Shown in pieces: positions 26,689-35,152 of a stretch of DNA of 64,000 nt; position 1 is the stretch's first letter, and every line of letters starts with the position of its first letter. The notes under the pieces were generated by a model, which was given only the letters and a program-made list of their open reading frames with translations, searched no databases and was not told where the DNA came from. Both the position numbers and the translations under genes were made by a program. Source of the stretch: an uncultured archaeon (GTDB lineage Archaea > Thermoplasmatota > Thermoplasmata > Thermoplasmatales > Thermoplasmataceae); contig CP009479.1 of the NCBI GenBank assembly GCA_000965745.1, forward strand, positions 1,188,457 through 1,252,456. Direction: 5' to 3'.

Positions 26689-26899
26689 GAACCTGTCCAG
26701 GCTTGCAGTAATATTCTTCTTCCTGGTATTCTTCTTTGCCATGATCCAGATACCCGGAAACTTTGTCCCAACATCTCAGGACATCGCCGGGATTGGGAGG
26801 AGCCTGTTCGGGCCATATGTGATAGCCTTCGAGCTTCTGTCGGTGATACTTGTTGGGGCAATCATTGGAATGTTCTACATCGCCGGGAGGGATGAATAA
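26681..26899 (+). CDS. nuoJ2: Complex I subunit J, C-terminal half
   Basis: Membrane protein of 72 residues with two helices (about 8-24 and 45-67) in the place of the C-terminal half of NuoJ. FGPYVIAFELLSVILVGAIIG holds the conserved Glu of the last helix. The start is TTG at 26681, eight bases inside nuoJ1 and in a different frame, with GGAG just before it. It ends at the nuoK start. Confidence 0.8.
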   Translation: MNKNLSRLAVIFFFLVFFFAMIQIPGNFVPTSQDIAGIGRSLFGPYVIAFELLSVILVGAIIGMFYIAGRDE

Positions 26900-27198
26900 T
26901 GCAGATAGAATTCGTGAATGTACTTTCCCTGATACTGTTCAGTATAGGCCTGTATGGAGTTATGACGTCCAACATAGGAATCAAGATGCTGATCTCAATT
27001 GAGATTCTTCTGAACTCCGCCATTCTGAGCCTCATTGGTGCAGGCATACTCTTCAACACGAGCAGCCCCCTTGTCTTTGCACTTTTTGTCATTGCCATAG
27101 GCGTGATCGAGTCAGTGATCGGCATGAGCCTCATGGCTGCCATATACAGAAAATACGGCAAAATCAGCATTTCGCTCATTAAGGAGATAAAGTGGTAA
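26899..27198 (+). CDS. nuoK: Complex I subunit K
   Basis: Membrane subunit of 99 residues with three helices, an antiporter-like channel. The two key glutamates are present: ISIEILLNS in helix 2 and IGVIESVIGM in helix 3. Its ATG overlaps the end of nuoJ2 by one base, and nuoL follows directly. Confidence 0.95.
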   Translation: MQIEFVNVLSLILFSIGLYGVMTSNIGIKMLISIEILLNSAILSLIGAGILFNTSSPLVFALFVIAIGVIESVIGMSLMAAIYRKYGKISISLIKEIKW

Positions 27199-27199
27199 C

Positions 27200-29104
27200 A
27201 TGTTTATCTGGGCATGGCTAATATTCATCTTTCCGCTTATCGGGTTCGTTCTCTCCTGGTCCATAGGCAGATACAGGAAGATGCTTGGCGGTGTGATAGC
27301 ATCATTCATGGTTGGGCTTTCCCTTCTGGCATCCTATGAGACATTTCTCTACGTTAACAGCCTGGGGCACCCTCTGTATCAGAGCTACCAGTGGTTCTAC
27401 AACATAAAAATTGGAGTTTATGTAGACCACATCACGCTGATAATGGTGCTTATGGTTTCCCTAGTGTCGACCATAATCCACCTCTTCACAATGTATTACA
27501 TGAAGGGGGACCCGGGAAGGCACGTATTCTTTGCTGAAACATCCCTCTTTACCGCAGGAATGCTCGGGCTGGTTGTTTCCTCGAACCTTGTGGTGTTCTT
27601 CCTGTTCTGGGAACTTGTGGGGCTCTGTTCATACCTGCTCATTGGTTTCTGGTTCTTCAAGCCTAACGCAACTGCAGCAGCAAAGAAGGCATTTATAGTG
27701 ACCAGGGTGGGGGACCTGCTCTTCCTGATCGGCATGGCCGTGATTTACAACGCTCTCGTAGGCTATCCTGGTCTTGGAGGCAACAGCCCCCTCAGCATAC
27801 CTTTCCTTATCAACAACGCATCCAGCATAGCTTCATACATGGGTGCGACAAACTTGGGAATCGCCGCGGTCCTTCTGCTGGGAGGCGCTGCAGGAAAATC
27901 CTCACAATTCCCCCTTCACGTATGGATACCAGACGCAATGGAAGGCCCTACGCCTGTATCGGCTCTTATCCATGCTGCCACAATGGTAACCGCGGGTGTC
28001 TATCTTGTAGCCAGGACGTACAACATATTCTTCTATTCAGCCCCATTCGCAATGTATTCAGTTGCAATAATAGGGGCGTTCACTGCATTATTTGCCGGAA
28101 CTCTTGGAATAGTGGTTAACGATCTGAAGCGTATACTTGCCTATTCAACAATAAGCCAGTTGGGCTACATGATGGCCGCTATCGGGCTGGCACCCGTTAT
28201 CGGTGCTGCCGGAATATCCTTCGGAATGTTCCACCTTGTGATACACGCGATGTTCAAGGCCCTCCTTTTCCTCACTGCGGGAGCCATACTCATCTCACTG
28301 ATGGACCTCAGGGATGTCCGCCAGATGGGCGGCCTGTGGAGAAAGATGCCAGTAACAATAACACTCTTCCTCATAGGTTCAATCGCGCTGGCTGCGATTC
28401 CGCCTACCTCCGGGTTTTATTCCAAGGATACCATTATTTCAGCATCATGGCTTTATTTCTCCCACTACGGAAGTTTCCAGGCCTTCCTTCCATGGCTCTT
28501 CCTCAGCCTTGGGGCCCTGCTGACTGTCCTTTACACATTCAGGATGTTCTTCCTGGTGGCAGTGGGAAAGCCGAGGTCGCATCTCGCGGAGCACGCAAAA
28601 GAGGCCCCAATCATCGCACTGATCCCTCTTTTCATACTGGCATTCTTCTCACTCTTCGGCGGGTACCTGTTCCAGGTCCCGTTCTATAATTACCTCGCAA
28701 CAGGAGTTACACTCCCTTCGATACCGGCATACATCGAAGATATACCTCTCATATACGTCGCGATTGGATTCTTGGTTGCACTATACCTCTACGGGACAAG
28801 CAGGTGGAAATCGATCGACCTCAGCAGGAATTTCTTCTACAACCTGCTGAAGTGGAAATATTACATGGACGTCCTCTATACAAGAATAATCGCTGAAAGG
28901 ATAATTCTCCCTGTATCTGCAGCCTTCAGCACAGTAGAGAATTCCTATAACAGCGGTGTTGACAGGACAGGGTCCGGTGCGCTCAGCTTTGGAACGCTCT
29001 TGAGAAGAATGCAGGATGGTGTGGTTGAGAACTACTTTATTGTCCTCATAATAGGCATATCAATCGTATTTCTCCTTGTGGAGCTTTTCAAGGTGGTGAT
29101 CTGA
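27200..29104 (+). CDS. nuoL: Complex I subunit L (proton-pumping, antiporter-like)
   Basis: 634 residues with about 15-16 helices. The proton path residues are visible in FLFWELVGLCSYLLIGFW (Glu of helix 5), GGAAGKSSQFPLHVWIPDAMEGPTPVSALIH (Lys and the broken helix 7) and DLKRILAYSTISQLGYM (Lys). The C-terminal amphipathic arm and final helix (about 515-634) are present, so this is a full-length NuoL and not an NuoM paralogue. It abuts nuoM with no gap. Confidence 0.95.
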   Translation: MFIWAWLIFIFPLIGFVLSWSIGRYRKMLGGVIASFMVGLSLLASYETFLYVNSLGHPLYQSYQWFYNIKIGVYVDHITLIMVLMVSLVSTIIHLFTMYYMKGDPGRHVFFAETSLFTAGMLGLVVSSNLVVFFLFWELVGLCSYLLIGFWFFKPNATAAAKKAFIVTRVGDLLFLIGMAVIYNALVGYPGLGGNSPLSIPFLINNASSIASYMGATNLGIAAVLLLGGAAGKSSQFPLHVWIPDAMEGPTPVSALIHAATMVTAGVYLVARTYNIFFYSAPFAMYSVAIIGAFTALFAGTLGIVVNDLKRILAYSTISQLGYMMAAIGLAPVIGAAGISFGMFHLVIHAMFKALLFLTAGAILISLMDLRDVRQMGGLWRKMPVTITLFLIGSIALAAIPPTSGFYSKDTIISASWLYFSHYGSFQAFLPWLFLSLGALLTVLYTFRMFFLVAVGKPRSHLAEHAKEAPIIALIPLFILAFFSLFGGYLFQVPFYNYLATGVTLPSIPAYIEDIPLIYVAIGFLVALYLYGTSRWKSIDLSRNFFYNLLKWKYYMDVLYTRIIAERIILPVSAAFSTVENSYNSGVDRTGSGALSFGTLLRRMQDGVVENYFIVLIIGISIVFLLVELFKVVI

Positions 29105-30580
29105 ATGCTAATGGTAATAACATTCTTCCTCTCAATGATTCTTGCATTCGCCTCCTTCTTCATGGGGAAGAAGGCGAGGCTGTTTTCTATCGCATCTGCT
29201 TGGCTAATGGCAATCCTCGTCGGGATATATATATACATGACCTTCGGGGGCGGATATCATGGAGGGATCGTCAGCCAGTATAACTTCCAGATAGCGCCAT
29301 CCATCGGGATATCATTCACGACTGGAGTTACGGGATTCACAGGAGCACTCATAGCTCTCTCTGCAGTCATAATACTCGTCTCACTCATGGTCGTGGAAAA
29401 GGATTCTGAGAACTCAATCTACGGCCTCATCCTTTCAACCGAGGTGGGGCTTTTCGGGCTGTTGATCTCAAGGAACTTCCTCTTCTTCTACATATTCTGG
29501 GAGGTGGTACTCATACCCATGTACTTCCTGATAATAAGGTTCGGTGGGGCAAAAAGAGACCGCGTTGGCCTGAAATTCTTTGTTTATACGCACATTGGGT
29601 CGGTCTTTATCCTCCTGGCGTTCTTCACGCTTTACAACTATTACTACCTCAGCACGGGAGAGTTCACGCTGGACATGGGGACACTCATGAACACTGCGTT
29701 CATTACGGGCCATATTCCAGTATTCTGGAGAGACTTCATGTTATTCGGATTCCTTATTGGATTTCTTGTGAAACTTCCTTCATTCCCGGTGCACTCATGG
29801 CTGCCTGATACTTACCAGACCGCGCCATACCCCGGAACCATAATCCTTGCGGGCGGGCTCTCGCTTATGGGAGGATACGGGCTGTTCGGCATCCTCCTTC
29901 CGGCGTCAGGTATATTCAGCTCAACTCTGCTTTACTTCCTTGCATTCCTGGGTATATTAAGCCTGGTCTATTTCTCATTCGTCGCCATGTTCCAGAAGGA
30001 CATCAAAAGGATGATGGCATTTGCCAGTGCAGCCGCAATGGGATTCGTGACAATATCATTCGCAGTCGGGATACTGGAACACAGCTATACCCAGGTTCTC
30101 GAGCTCTCCGGCGGAATGTTCCAGATCATAGCACACGGCTTCATAATGGCGCTGATATTTGCATCCCTGTATTACATCAGGAGAAATACCGGATCAGAAA
30201 TGACATACGGCCTTGGAGGGATCTACAGGGAAGCCCCTCTCCTGAGTTCTTTCATGCTCGCAGGGCTTTTTGCATCCCTGGGCCTTCCAGGCCTCGCGGG
30301 ATTCATTGGCGAGTTCTCGATAGTTGTAGGCGTCTACCAGGGAATAACGTGGTGGATATTCTTCATCATCCTCGGGATGATAGTTACTGCCTCATATCAC
30401 GTCTGGGTCGCCCAGAGAGCCCTGTACGGCCCATACAATGAACACCTCGGCCACATCAGGGATATAAACAGAAAGGAGTTTGCCACCCTTTGCGGGCTGC
30501 TGGTCCTGATATTCGTCCTGGGGGTCTTTCCGAACCTGCTTGATGGACTGCTTACCGCCTACGTTGGAGGATTAATATGA
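29105..30580 (+). CDS. nuoM: Complex I subunit M (antiporter-like)
   Basis: 491 residues with about 14 helices. Key sites are FFYIFWEVVLIPMYFLI (Glu), LVKLPSFPVHSWLPDTYQTAPYPGTIILAG (Lys in the broken helix) and DIKRMMAFASAAAMGF (Lys). The order after nuoL and before nuoN is the canonical one. The stop overlaps the nuoN ATG. Confidence 0.94.
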   Translation: MLMVITFFLSMILAFASFFMGKKARLFSIASAWLMAILVGIYIYMTFGGGYHGGIVSQYNFQIAPSIGISFTTGVTGFTGALIALSAVIILVSLMVVEKDSENSIYGLILSTEVGLFGLLISRNFLFFYIFWEVVLIPMYFLIIRFGGAKRDRVGLKFFVYTHIGSVFILLAFFTLYNYYYLSTGEFTLDMGTLMNTAFITGHIPVFWRDFMLFGFLIGFLVKLPSFPVHSWLPDTYQTAPYPGTIILAGGLSLMGGYGLFGILLPASGIFSSTLLYFLAFLGILSLVYFSFVAMFQKDIKRMMAFASAAAMGFVTISFAVGILEHSYTQVLELSGGMFQIIAHGFIMALIFASLYYIRRNTGSEMTYGLGGIYREAPLLSSFMLAGLFASLGLPGLAGFIGEFSIVVGVYQGITWWIFFIILGMIVTASYHVWVAQRALYGPYNEHLGHIRDINRKEFATLCGLLVLIFVLGVFPNLLDGLLTAYVGGLI

Positions 30581-32037
30581 TCGTTAACAGCTTCATAACA
30601 GAATTAGCACTTAATACCGGACTTTCAAACCTCAATTACCTTTATCCGCTATTCCTTCTGGGAATCGTCGCCTTTGTCATCCTGGCAATAGGGATCAGGA
30701 TTGAGAATCCGAGGCTCTTTGCCTCCATTACTGCGGGCGCTCTTGCAATAGTATTCTTCTGGCTCTACTTCCTTCCGGGAAACCCGAACCTGGTGATGTC
30801 AGGCACGACCATTTACAACAGGTACGGGACGTACTTCGCAATGATAATGATTCTTGCGTCGCTGCTCGTTGTTTTCCCGGCGGCAAGAAGGCTGAGCAAG
30901 AAGGCTGACATATTCTATGCAATCCTCCTGTTCGTCAACATAGGCATAATCATCGCATCCTTTTCCTACAATATACTCGTGATGTTTGTGTCCTTCGAGG
31001 CCGTCAGCATAGGGACATACATAATGGCTGCATTCGGGAAGGAGAAGAGGCATCTTGAAGCATCGCTCAAGTATTTCTTCACGAGCACAATCGCCACCGC
31101 CTTTACGGCCTTCGGGGCATCGTTCTTCTACATCTCAACCGGGACATTCGACCTGACTGCCGGCCTCAAAGTGTCTTCCTTCCAGTCTATGGATATAGCC
31201 CTTCTCTTCCTCGCAGTTGGATTCGGCTTCAAGATGGCAATTTTCCCGATGCACCAGTGGGCGATTGATACCTACGACGGGGCTGAAAACTCCATTGCTG
31301 CCTATCTTTCCACAGGAAGCAAGATCCTGGCCTTCGTAGTTATCCTGAAAATATTCCTCGTGGGCTTTTCCGGGGATTTCGAAGTTGTATTCTACCTCTT
31401 CACCATCCTTGCAATCGCCTCAATGACCTACGGGAACATTGCAGCCCTGTCCCAGGACAACCTAAAGCGGATACTGGCATATTCAAGCGTTGCCCAGGTG
31501 GGTTACCTCATCCTGGTGCTTGCACAGGTGTCTTACGTGGGGAACACCTCTTCGCACGCAGTAACCCTGGCAGTCGCCACAGGTATGTATTATTCAGTCG
31601 TATACATATTCATGAAGGGAGGAGCCTTCCTTACAATGAATATTGTGAAGAAGGACAAGGTTGAAATTTCGGATGTGACGGGTCTCTTCAGAAAGTCTCC
31701 TGCCGTGGCAGTGAGTTTTTCAATACTTCTTCTCGCACTTGCCGGAATCCCTGTTACCGGCGGGTTCTTCGCCAAGTACAACCTGTTCCTCGCACTTATA
31801 ACGGGCCAGCTCTGGTGGCTTGCTGTCATCGCCATACTGAACAGTGCAATCTCAGTGTTCTACTACTTCCGCGTGATCCTCTACATGTTCAAGGACCCGG
31901 TGGGGGAGACCGATTTCAACCTTTCAACCTCAGTCAGGATTCCTGTCATTGCGACGGCATTCATCACGGTTGGCCTCGGAGTGGCGTTCCAGATGGTGTA
32001 CCTTCTCATGTCGGTGGCGCCGGGATTATTCGGGTGA
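30577..32037 (+). CDS. nuoN: Complex I subunit N (antiporter-like)
   Basis: 486 residues with about 14 helices. Motifs: VMFVSFEAVSIGTYIMAAF (Glu), GFKMAIFPMHQWAIDTYDGAENSIAAYLSTGSK (Lys before the helix break), and DNLKRILAYSSVAQVGY (Lys). It is the last recognisable complex I gene. Six bases separate it from the next, unknown gene. Confidence 0.94.
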   Translation: MIVNSFITELALNTGLSNLNYLYPLFLLGIVAFVILAIGIRIENPRLFASITAGALAIVFFWLYFLPGNPNLVMSGTTIYNRYGTYFAMIMILASLLVVFPAARRLSKKADIFYAILLFVNIGIIIASFSYNILVMFVSFEAVSIGTYIMAAFGKEKRHLEASLKYFFTSTIATAFTAFGASFFYISTGTFDLTAGLKVSSFQSMDIALLFLAVGFGFKMAIFPMHQWAIDTYDGAENSIAAYLSTGSKILAFVVILKIFLVGFSGDFEVVFYLFTILAIASMTYGNIAALSQDNLKRILAYSSVAQVGYLILVLAQVSYVGNTSSHAVTLAVATGMYYSVVYIFMKGGAFLTMNIVKKDKVEISDVTGLFRKSPAVAVSFSILLLALAGIPVTGGFFAKYNLFLALITGQLWWLAVIAILNSAISVFYYFRVILYMFKDPVGETDFNLSTSVRIPVIATAFITVGLGVAFQMVYLLMSVAPGLFG

Positions 32038-32043
32038 TAGAAA

Positions 32044-32412
32044 ATGCTCAAAGCTGAACTTGATGTTGAAGTTATTAAGAGTGCCCTTCTGGCCGGAGAA
32101 GTTGACGATGCAGCCGACTGGATCCGGAAGGCAATGCACAGGATAGAGATCTACAGAAGGGTCACAAAGAAGTCAAAGTACGATGCAAGATACAGGTTCC
32201 TCGAATCCCTGATGGGGTACCTGTCCGGCGACTTCCGGCTTGACGAGCTCAGGAAGAACATAGAGAAGATCCCCGGAGTAAGGGACATGTTTGTTGATCC
32301 AGAAGAGTTCAGGACATTTCTGGACAGCTTCCTGTATTATGTACAGCTGTCCGCGGACAGGTACAACATTAGGTACCCGAGTTTTGACGGAAAAAGGTGT
32401 GACGACAAATGA
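32044..32412 (+). CDS. Unknown protein at the end of the complex I operon
   Basis: Soluble, helix-rich protein of 122 residues. It begins MLKAELDVEVIKSALLAG, then DDAADWIRKAMHRIEIYRR, and has basic middle and acidic C-terminal parts. No cluster or nucleotide motif is visible (one Cys, near the C-terminus). It starts six bases after nuoN and overlaps the next gene by ATGA, so it is transcribed with complex I. I infer an accessory subunit or assembly factor; it is not NuoE, NuoF or NuoG. Confidence 0.7.
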   Translation: MLKAELDVEVIKSALLAGEVDDAADWIRKAMHRIEIYRRVTKKSKYDARYRFLESLMGYLSGDFRLDELRKNIEKIPGVRDMFVDPEEFRTFLDSFLYYVQLSADRYNIRYPSFDGKRCDDK

Positions 32413-32663
32413 AAGACACATTCGAGAAATGCTACGAGGACCTCGAAAGTACAGAGGAATCAGCGGCCGAGTGCATTCACTGCATGAAGAAGTATGGTGA
32501 GCAGATCTTCTTTGACAGGGAGGCCGGCAGGCTCAAACTTGGAAGGGAGGTATACGACAGGAAGTACTCCGGGATCATGGAGACTCTCTCAAATGTAATG
32601 GGCATAGATTCCCTGGAAACCTATGAGAAAATGGACAAAAAATATAACCTGACCATGTACTGA
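32409..32663 (+). CDS. Second unknown protein at the end of the complex I operon
   Basis: Protein of 84 residues that overlaps the preceding gene (ATGA). Three cysteines occur early: CYEDL, then ECIHCMKKYG with a CxxC pair. That could bind a metal, but it is shorter than any Fe-S fold I recognise. The rest is charged and helical, ending EKMDKKYNLTMY. It is the last gene on this strand before the convergent tat genes. The function is unknown. Confidence 0.65.
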   Translation: MKDTFEKCYEDLESTEESAAECIHCMKKYGEQIFFDREAGRLKLGREVYDRKYSGIMETLSNVMGIDSLETYEKMDKKYNLTMY

Positions 32664-32846
32664 TTTCCCAAATCTGTCATTCTGGCGGCGGTCATCCATG
32701 TGATGCTTGACATCACCGTGTGCAGCCCCATGCCTCTATTTCTGCGCCAATGCATCCGGCATAGCTGTTCATGCCTTGTTTCACGTCCTGTTCAAGCGCA
32801 ACCTCAATGATTGTGCCCCCCAATATTTTGAGGAGATCAGACCGGT
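32664..32846. other. Intergenic region between complex I and tatC, with a possible hidden minus-strand ORF
   Basis: On the minus strand a frame that starts inside the end of tatC stays open for about 50 codons (about 32724-32885) and reads like protein (SDLLKILGG, then EVALEQDVKQG and CIGAEIEAWGCTR). It has no ATG in a useful place; a TTG is possible. I cannot tell a small gene from chance. Confidence 0.25.
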
Positions 32847-33674
32847 CTACGATATTTCTGATGCTGAATTTACTTTTTCGGCCTCAGCCTTTCTTTCTGC
32901 CCTTCTTGCAAAGTATATCCCCCCCATGTACAGGGCGATTATCGGGACAGCCATGACTACCATGGTGAAACCAATAACTCCCGGGGAGAATATCATGCCG
33001 AAAATGAGGGCGCCTATAACCGCATGCCTCCAGTGGTCCTCCCAGAATTTTGCTGAAACGATTCCAGTCCTGGTAAGCGCAACCATGAATACCGGAACCT
33101 CGAAGGAGATCCCGAAAGTTACTGTGTATATAAAAGTGAATGAGATAAAACTCATAAGGCTGAGGGACTCTGCTGCACCCAAGCCCAGATCATACCCGCT
33201 GAATATTATGAAAAGCGGGGGGGCGACAATCCAGAGCCCTATGGCAGATCCAGCGGTGAAAAGTGCTGTTGCAGGAACTATGGCCGACCTCAGGGCGTCT
33301 TTCTCGCGTTTCTTGAGGGCAGGGCCGAGAAATTCCCCGATCTCCTTTACTATTATGGGCATTGCGAAGAGCAATGCAAGGAACATTGAAACATCGAGGT
33401 CTGCCAGAACTCCGTCAGCAGGCTTAAGCACAAAAACTGTGGTTCCCGCGGGTAGTATGTGATTTTCTATAAGCAGAAGGAACTGTGCCGCGGTGTTGTG
33501 GTAGAAATTGGGGTACAGAAAGATAAATGTGTGGCCAAAAAGAGTTACTTCCTGTATCCTGAGAGTTAAAAAAATTGCTGCAAAAATGCCGAATACTATA
33601 AGTATCCGTGTAAGTCTTACCCTGATTTCATCCAGGTTTCTAAAGATGATGGGAAATACTTCTTCATCGCTCAT
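32847..33674 (-). CDS. tatC: Twin-arginine translocase subunit TatC
   Basis: Membrane receptor of the Tat export system, 275 residues with six helices. The N-terminal DEIRVRLTRI replaces the usual HLxELRxR. A conserved Glu sits in the periplasmic-facing block LALLFAMPIIVKEIGEFLGPAL, followed by KKREK. FGISFEVPVFMVALTRTGIVSA is typical. A long insertion between helices 1 and 2 is as in other archaeal TatC proteins. It lies five bases after tatA in the same direction. Folded cofactor proteins are the expected cargo. Confidence 0.93.
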   Translation of the reverse strand: MSDEEVFPIIFRNLDEIRVRLTRILIVFGIFAAIFLTLRIQEVTLFGHTFIFLYPNFYHNTAAQFLLLIENHILPAGTTVFVLKPADGVLADLDVSMFLALLFAMPIIVKEIGEFLGPALKKREKDALRSAIVPATALFTAGSAIGLWIVAPPLFIIFSGYDLGLGAAESLSLMSFISFTFIYTVTFGISFEVPVFMVALTRTGIVSAKFWEDHWRHAVIGALIFGMIFSPGVIGFTMVVMAVPIIALYMGGIYFARRAERKAEAEKVNSASEIS

Positions 33675-33679
33675 TGCTT

Positions 33680-33976
33680 TTAGTTCTTGAGTTTCTCGGC
33701 AATTTCAGCTTTGAGCTGGTTCTCATCTTTGTTGTCTGTCACTATTCCCATATTCTTGGCGACTTCCCGGAAATCGACTTTTCCGTCCTTTGGGGCTGTT
33801 GAAGAAGTTGCGTACATTGAATTCTTAATTTCTTTCTCAAGTTCCAGCTGTCCTCTCTTGAACTCACCAGTGGCACGACCCATGCTTCTCGCAAGATCGG
33901 GTATCTTCTTTGCGCCACCAAAGAGAATAAGGCCGACGACTGCAATTATGAGTATCTCTTCGATGCTGAACATCAT
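33680..33976 (-). CDS. tatA: Twin-arginine translocase subunit TatA
   Basis: Pore-forming Tat component, 98 residues: one short N-terminal helix (IEEILIIAVVGLILFGGAKKIPDLARSMG) and then an amphipathic helix that carries the FG hinge. The tail is charged. Two adjacent ATG codons begin the gene (33976, 33973). GTTAAATAAC about 24 bases upstream is a good TATA element. It is the first gene of tatA-tatC. Confidence 0.93.
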   Translation of the reverse strand: MMFSIEEILIIAVVGLILFGGAKKIPDLARSMGRATGEFKRGQLELEKEIKNSMYATSSTAPKDGKVDFREVAKNMGIVTDNKDENQLKAEIAEKLKN

Positions 33977-34082
33977 CGATGTATCATAAGTAGTTATTTA
34001 ACTTTTTACGGTTAATATTTCAATCCGTAATACGCTTGAAAAAAGCCTCTCTCCATGAAGTGTAAAAAAAAGAATTCAGGCT

Positions 34083-34424
34083 TCAGTTAGGCAAATCAAG
34101 CTCTACCTGAAAACCTTCACTTCTGTAACTGTTCATTACCTTGTCGATCTCTTCCTTTGTATCGCCGTTCATCTCACTGAATGACAGAGAAACAACTTTC
34201 TTGGCCTTATTCAGGACAACGAATCCCAGGGTTCGATCAGTTGGCTGTATTTCATCAGATCTGGCGAATTCCTCGATGTATTCCGCCATGCTTTCTTCAG
34301 GATAGTCGGACTTGGTAACCTCAATAAGGCCTGAAAGAGAATCTTTCAGTCTTGACATTTCGACACAAATTGTGGATGGGTGGTAGTCTCCCATCGTGAT
34401 GTTGAACATGGCGCAATCTGTCAT
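34083..34424 (-). CDS. Unknown protein downstream of peroxiredoxin
   Basis: Unrecognised acidic protein of 113 residues. It begins MTDCAMFNITMGDYHP and ends SEGFQVELDLPN, with mixed helices and strands and two cysteines in the first 20 residues. It starts 12 bases after the peroxiredoxin stop on the same strand, so co-transcription is likely and a role in redox stress is a reasonable guess. No motif supports a specific activity. Confidence 0.6.
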   Translation of the reverse strand: MTDCAMFNITMGDYHPSTICVEMSRLKDSLSGLIEVTKSDYPEESMAEYIEEFARSDEIQPTDRTLGFVVLNKAKKVVSLSFSEMNGDTKEEIDKVMNSYRSEGFQVELDLPN

Positions 34425-34436
34425 CCGGATCTTTCC

Positions 34437-35051
34437 TTATGCCTTAGCCCTCTTGAGGTACCATCTCTCGGCACCCTCTTCCTTCTCCCTGACCAGTGCT
34501 GCCTCGAAGGTGTTCGGCGCACCGACGATTCCCTTGTCTCCGGGTTCCCAGTTCACGGGAGTTGCGAGCTTGCTGTCCCAGTTGAACTGGAACGCCTTGA
34601 TCACCCTTATGATCTCGTTGATGTTCCTCCCGATCTCAGCGGGATAGTAGATCATCCATCTCACTGTCTGGTTCGGGTCTATTATGAAGACGCCCCTGAC
34701 AGTGACACCGCTCTTTGGATCGTACAGGTTGTACGCGTCCGCCACTTCCTTCTCTATGTCTGCTATTACCGGGAAGGGTATCTCTACACCGTACTTCTCC
34801 TTGATGTCCTTGAGCCAGGCGATGTGCGAGTATATGCTGTCAACACTCAGTCCGATGAGTTCTACTCCGAGCTTCCTGAATTCATCGTACCTCTCGGCAA
34901 ATCCCATGAATTCTGTCGTGCACACGGGCGTGAAGTCCGCCGGGTGTGAGAAGAGAAGTACCCACTTTCCCTTGAGGTCCGAGAACGTCATTGGCCCTTT
35001 GGTCGTATTTACGGTAAAATCCGGTGCTTTCATTCCTAGATAGACTGCCAT
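34437..35051 (-). CDS. 1-Cys peroxiredoxin (Prx6 group)
   Basis: Thiol peroxidase of 204 residues that reduces hydrogen peroxide and organic hydroperoxides. The peroxidatic Cys44 lies in HPADFTPVCTTE. No other cysteine is present, so no intramolecular disulfide can form, unlike archaeal relatives with extra C-terminal cysteines. The long C-terminal dimer arm (TPVNWEPGDKGIVG to WYLKRAKA) marks the Prx6 group. The start is the ATG at 35051, where GGTGAT lies four bases upstream; an upstream extension of 21 codons is not supported. Confidence 0.92.
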   Translation of the reverse strand: MAVYLGMKAPDFTVNTTKGPMTFSDLKGKWVLLFSHPADFTPVCTTEFMGFAERYDEFRKLGVELIGLSVDSIYSHIAWLKDIKEKYGVEIPFPVIADIEKEVADAYNLYDPKSGVTVRGVFIIDPNQTVRWMIYYPAEIGRNINEIIRVIKAFQFNWDSKLATPVNWEPGDKGIVGAPNTFEAALVREKEEGAERWYLKRAKA

Positions 35052-35152
35052 TAAATCACCATATCTAAATCTTGGAATCACTAATAAGTGTGTTGATTTA
35101 TGCATTTGCGACATAAAAACAATGAAGAATGTAATTGCTTCTCTATGCCCAT

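Noticed and set aside
32707-33462. Plus-strand open frame of 251 codons over tatC
   Set aside because: Shadow of tatC, which has clear TatC motifs and a promoter with tatA.
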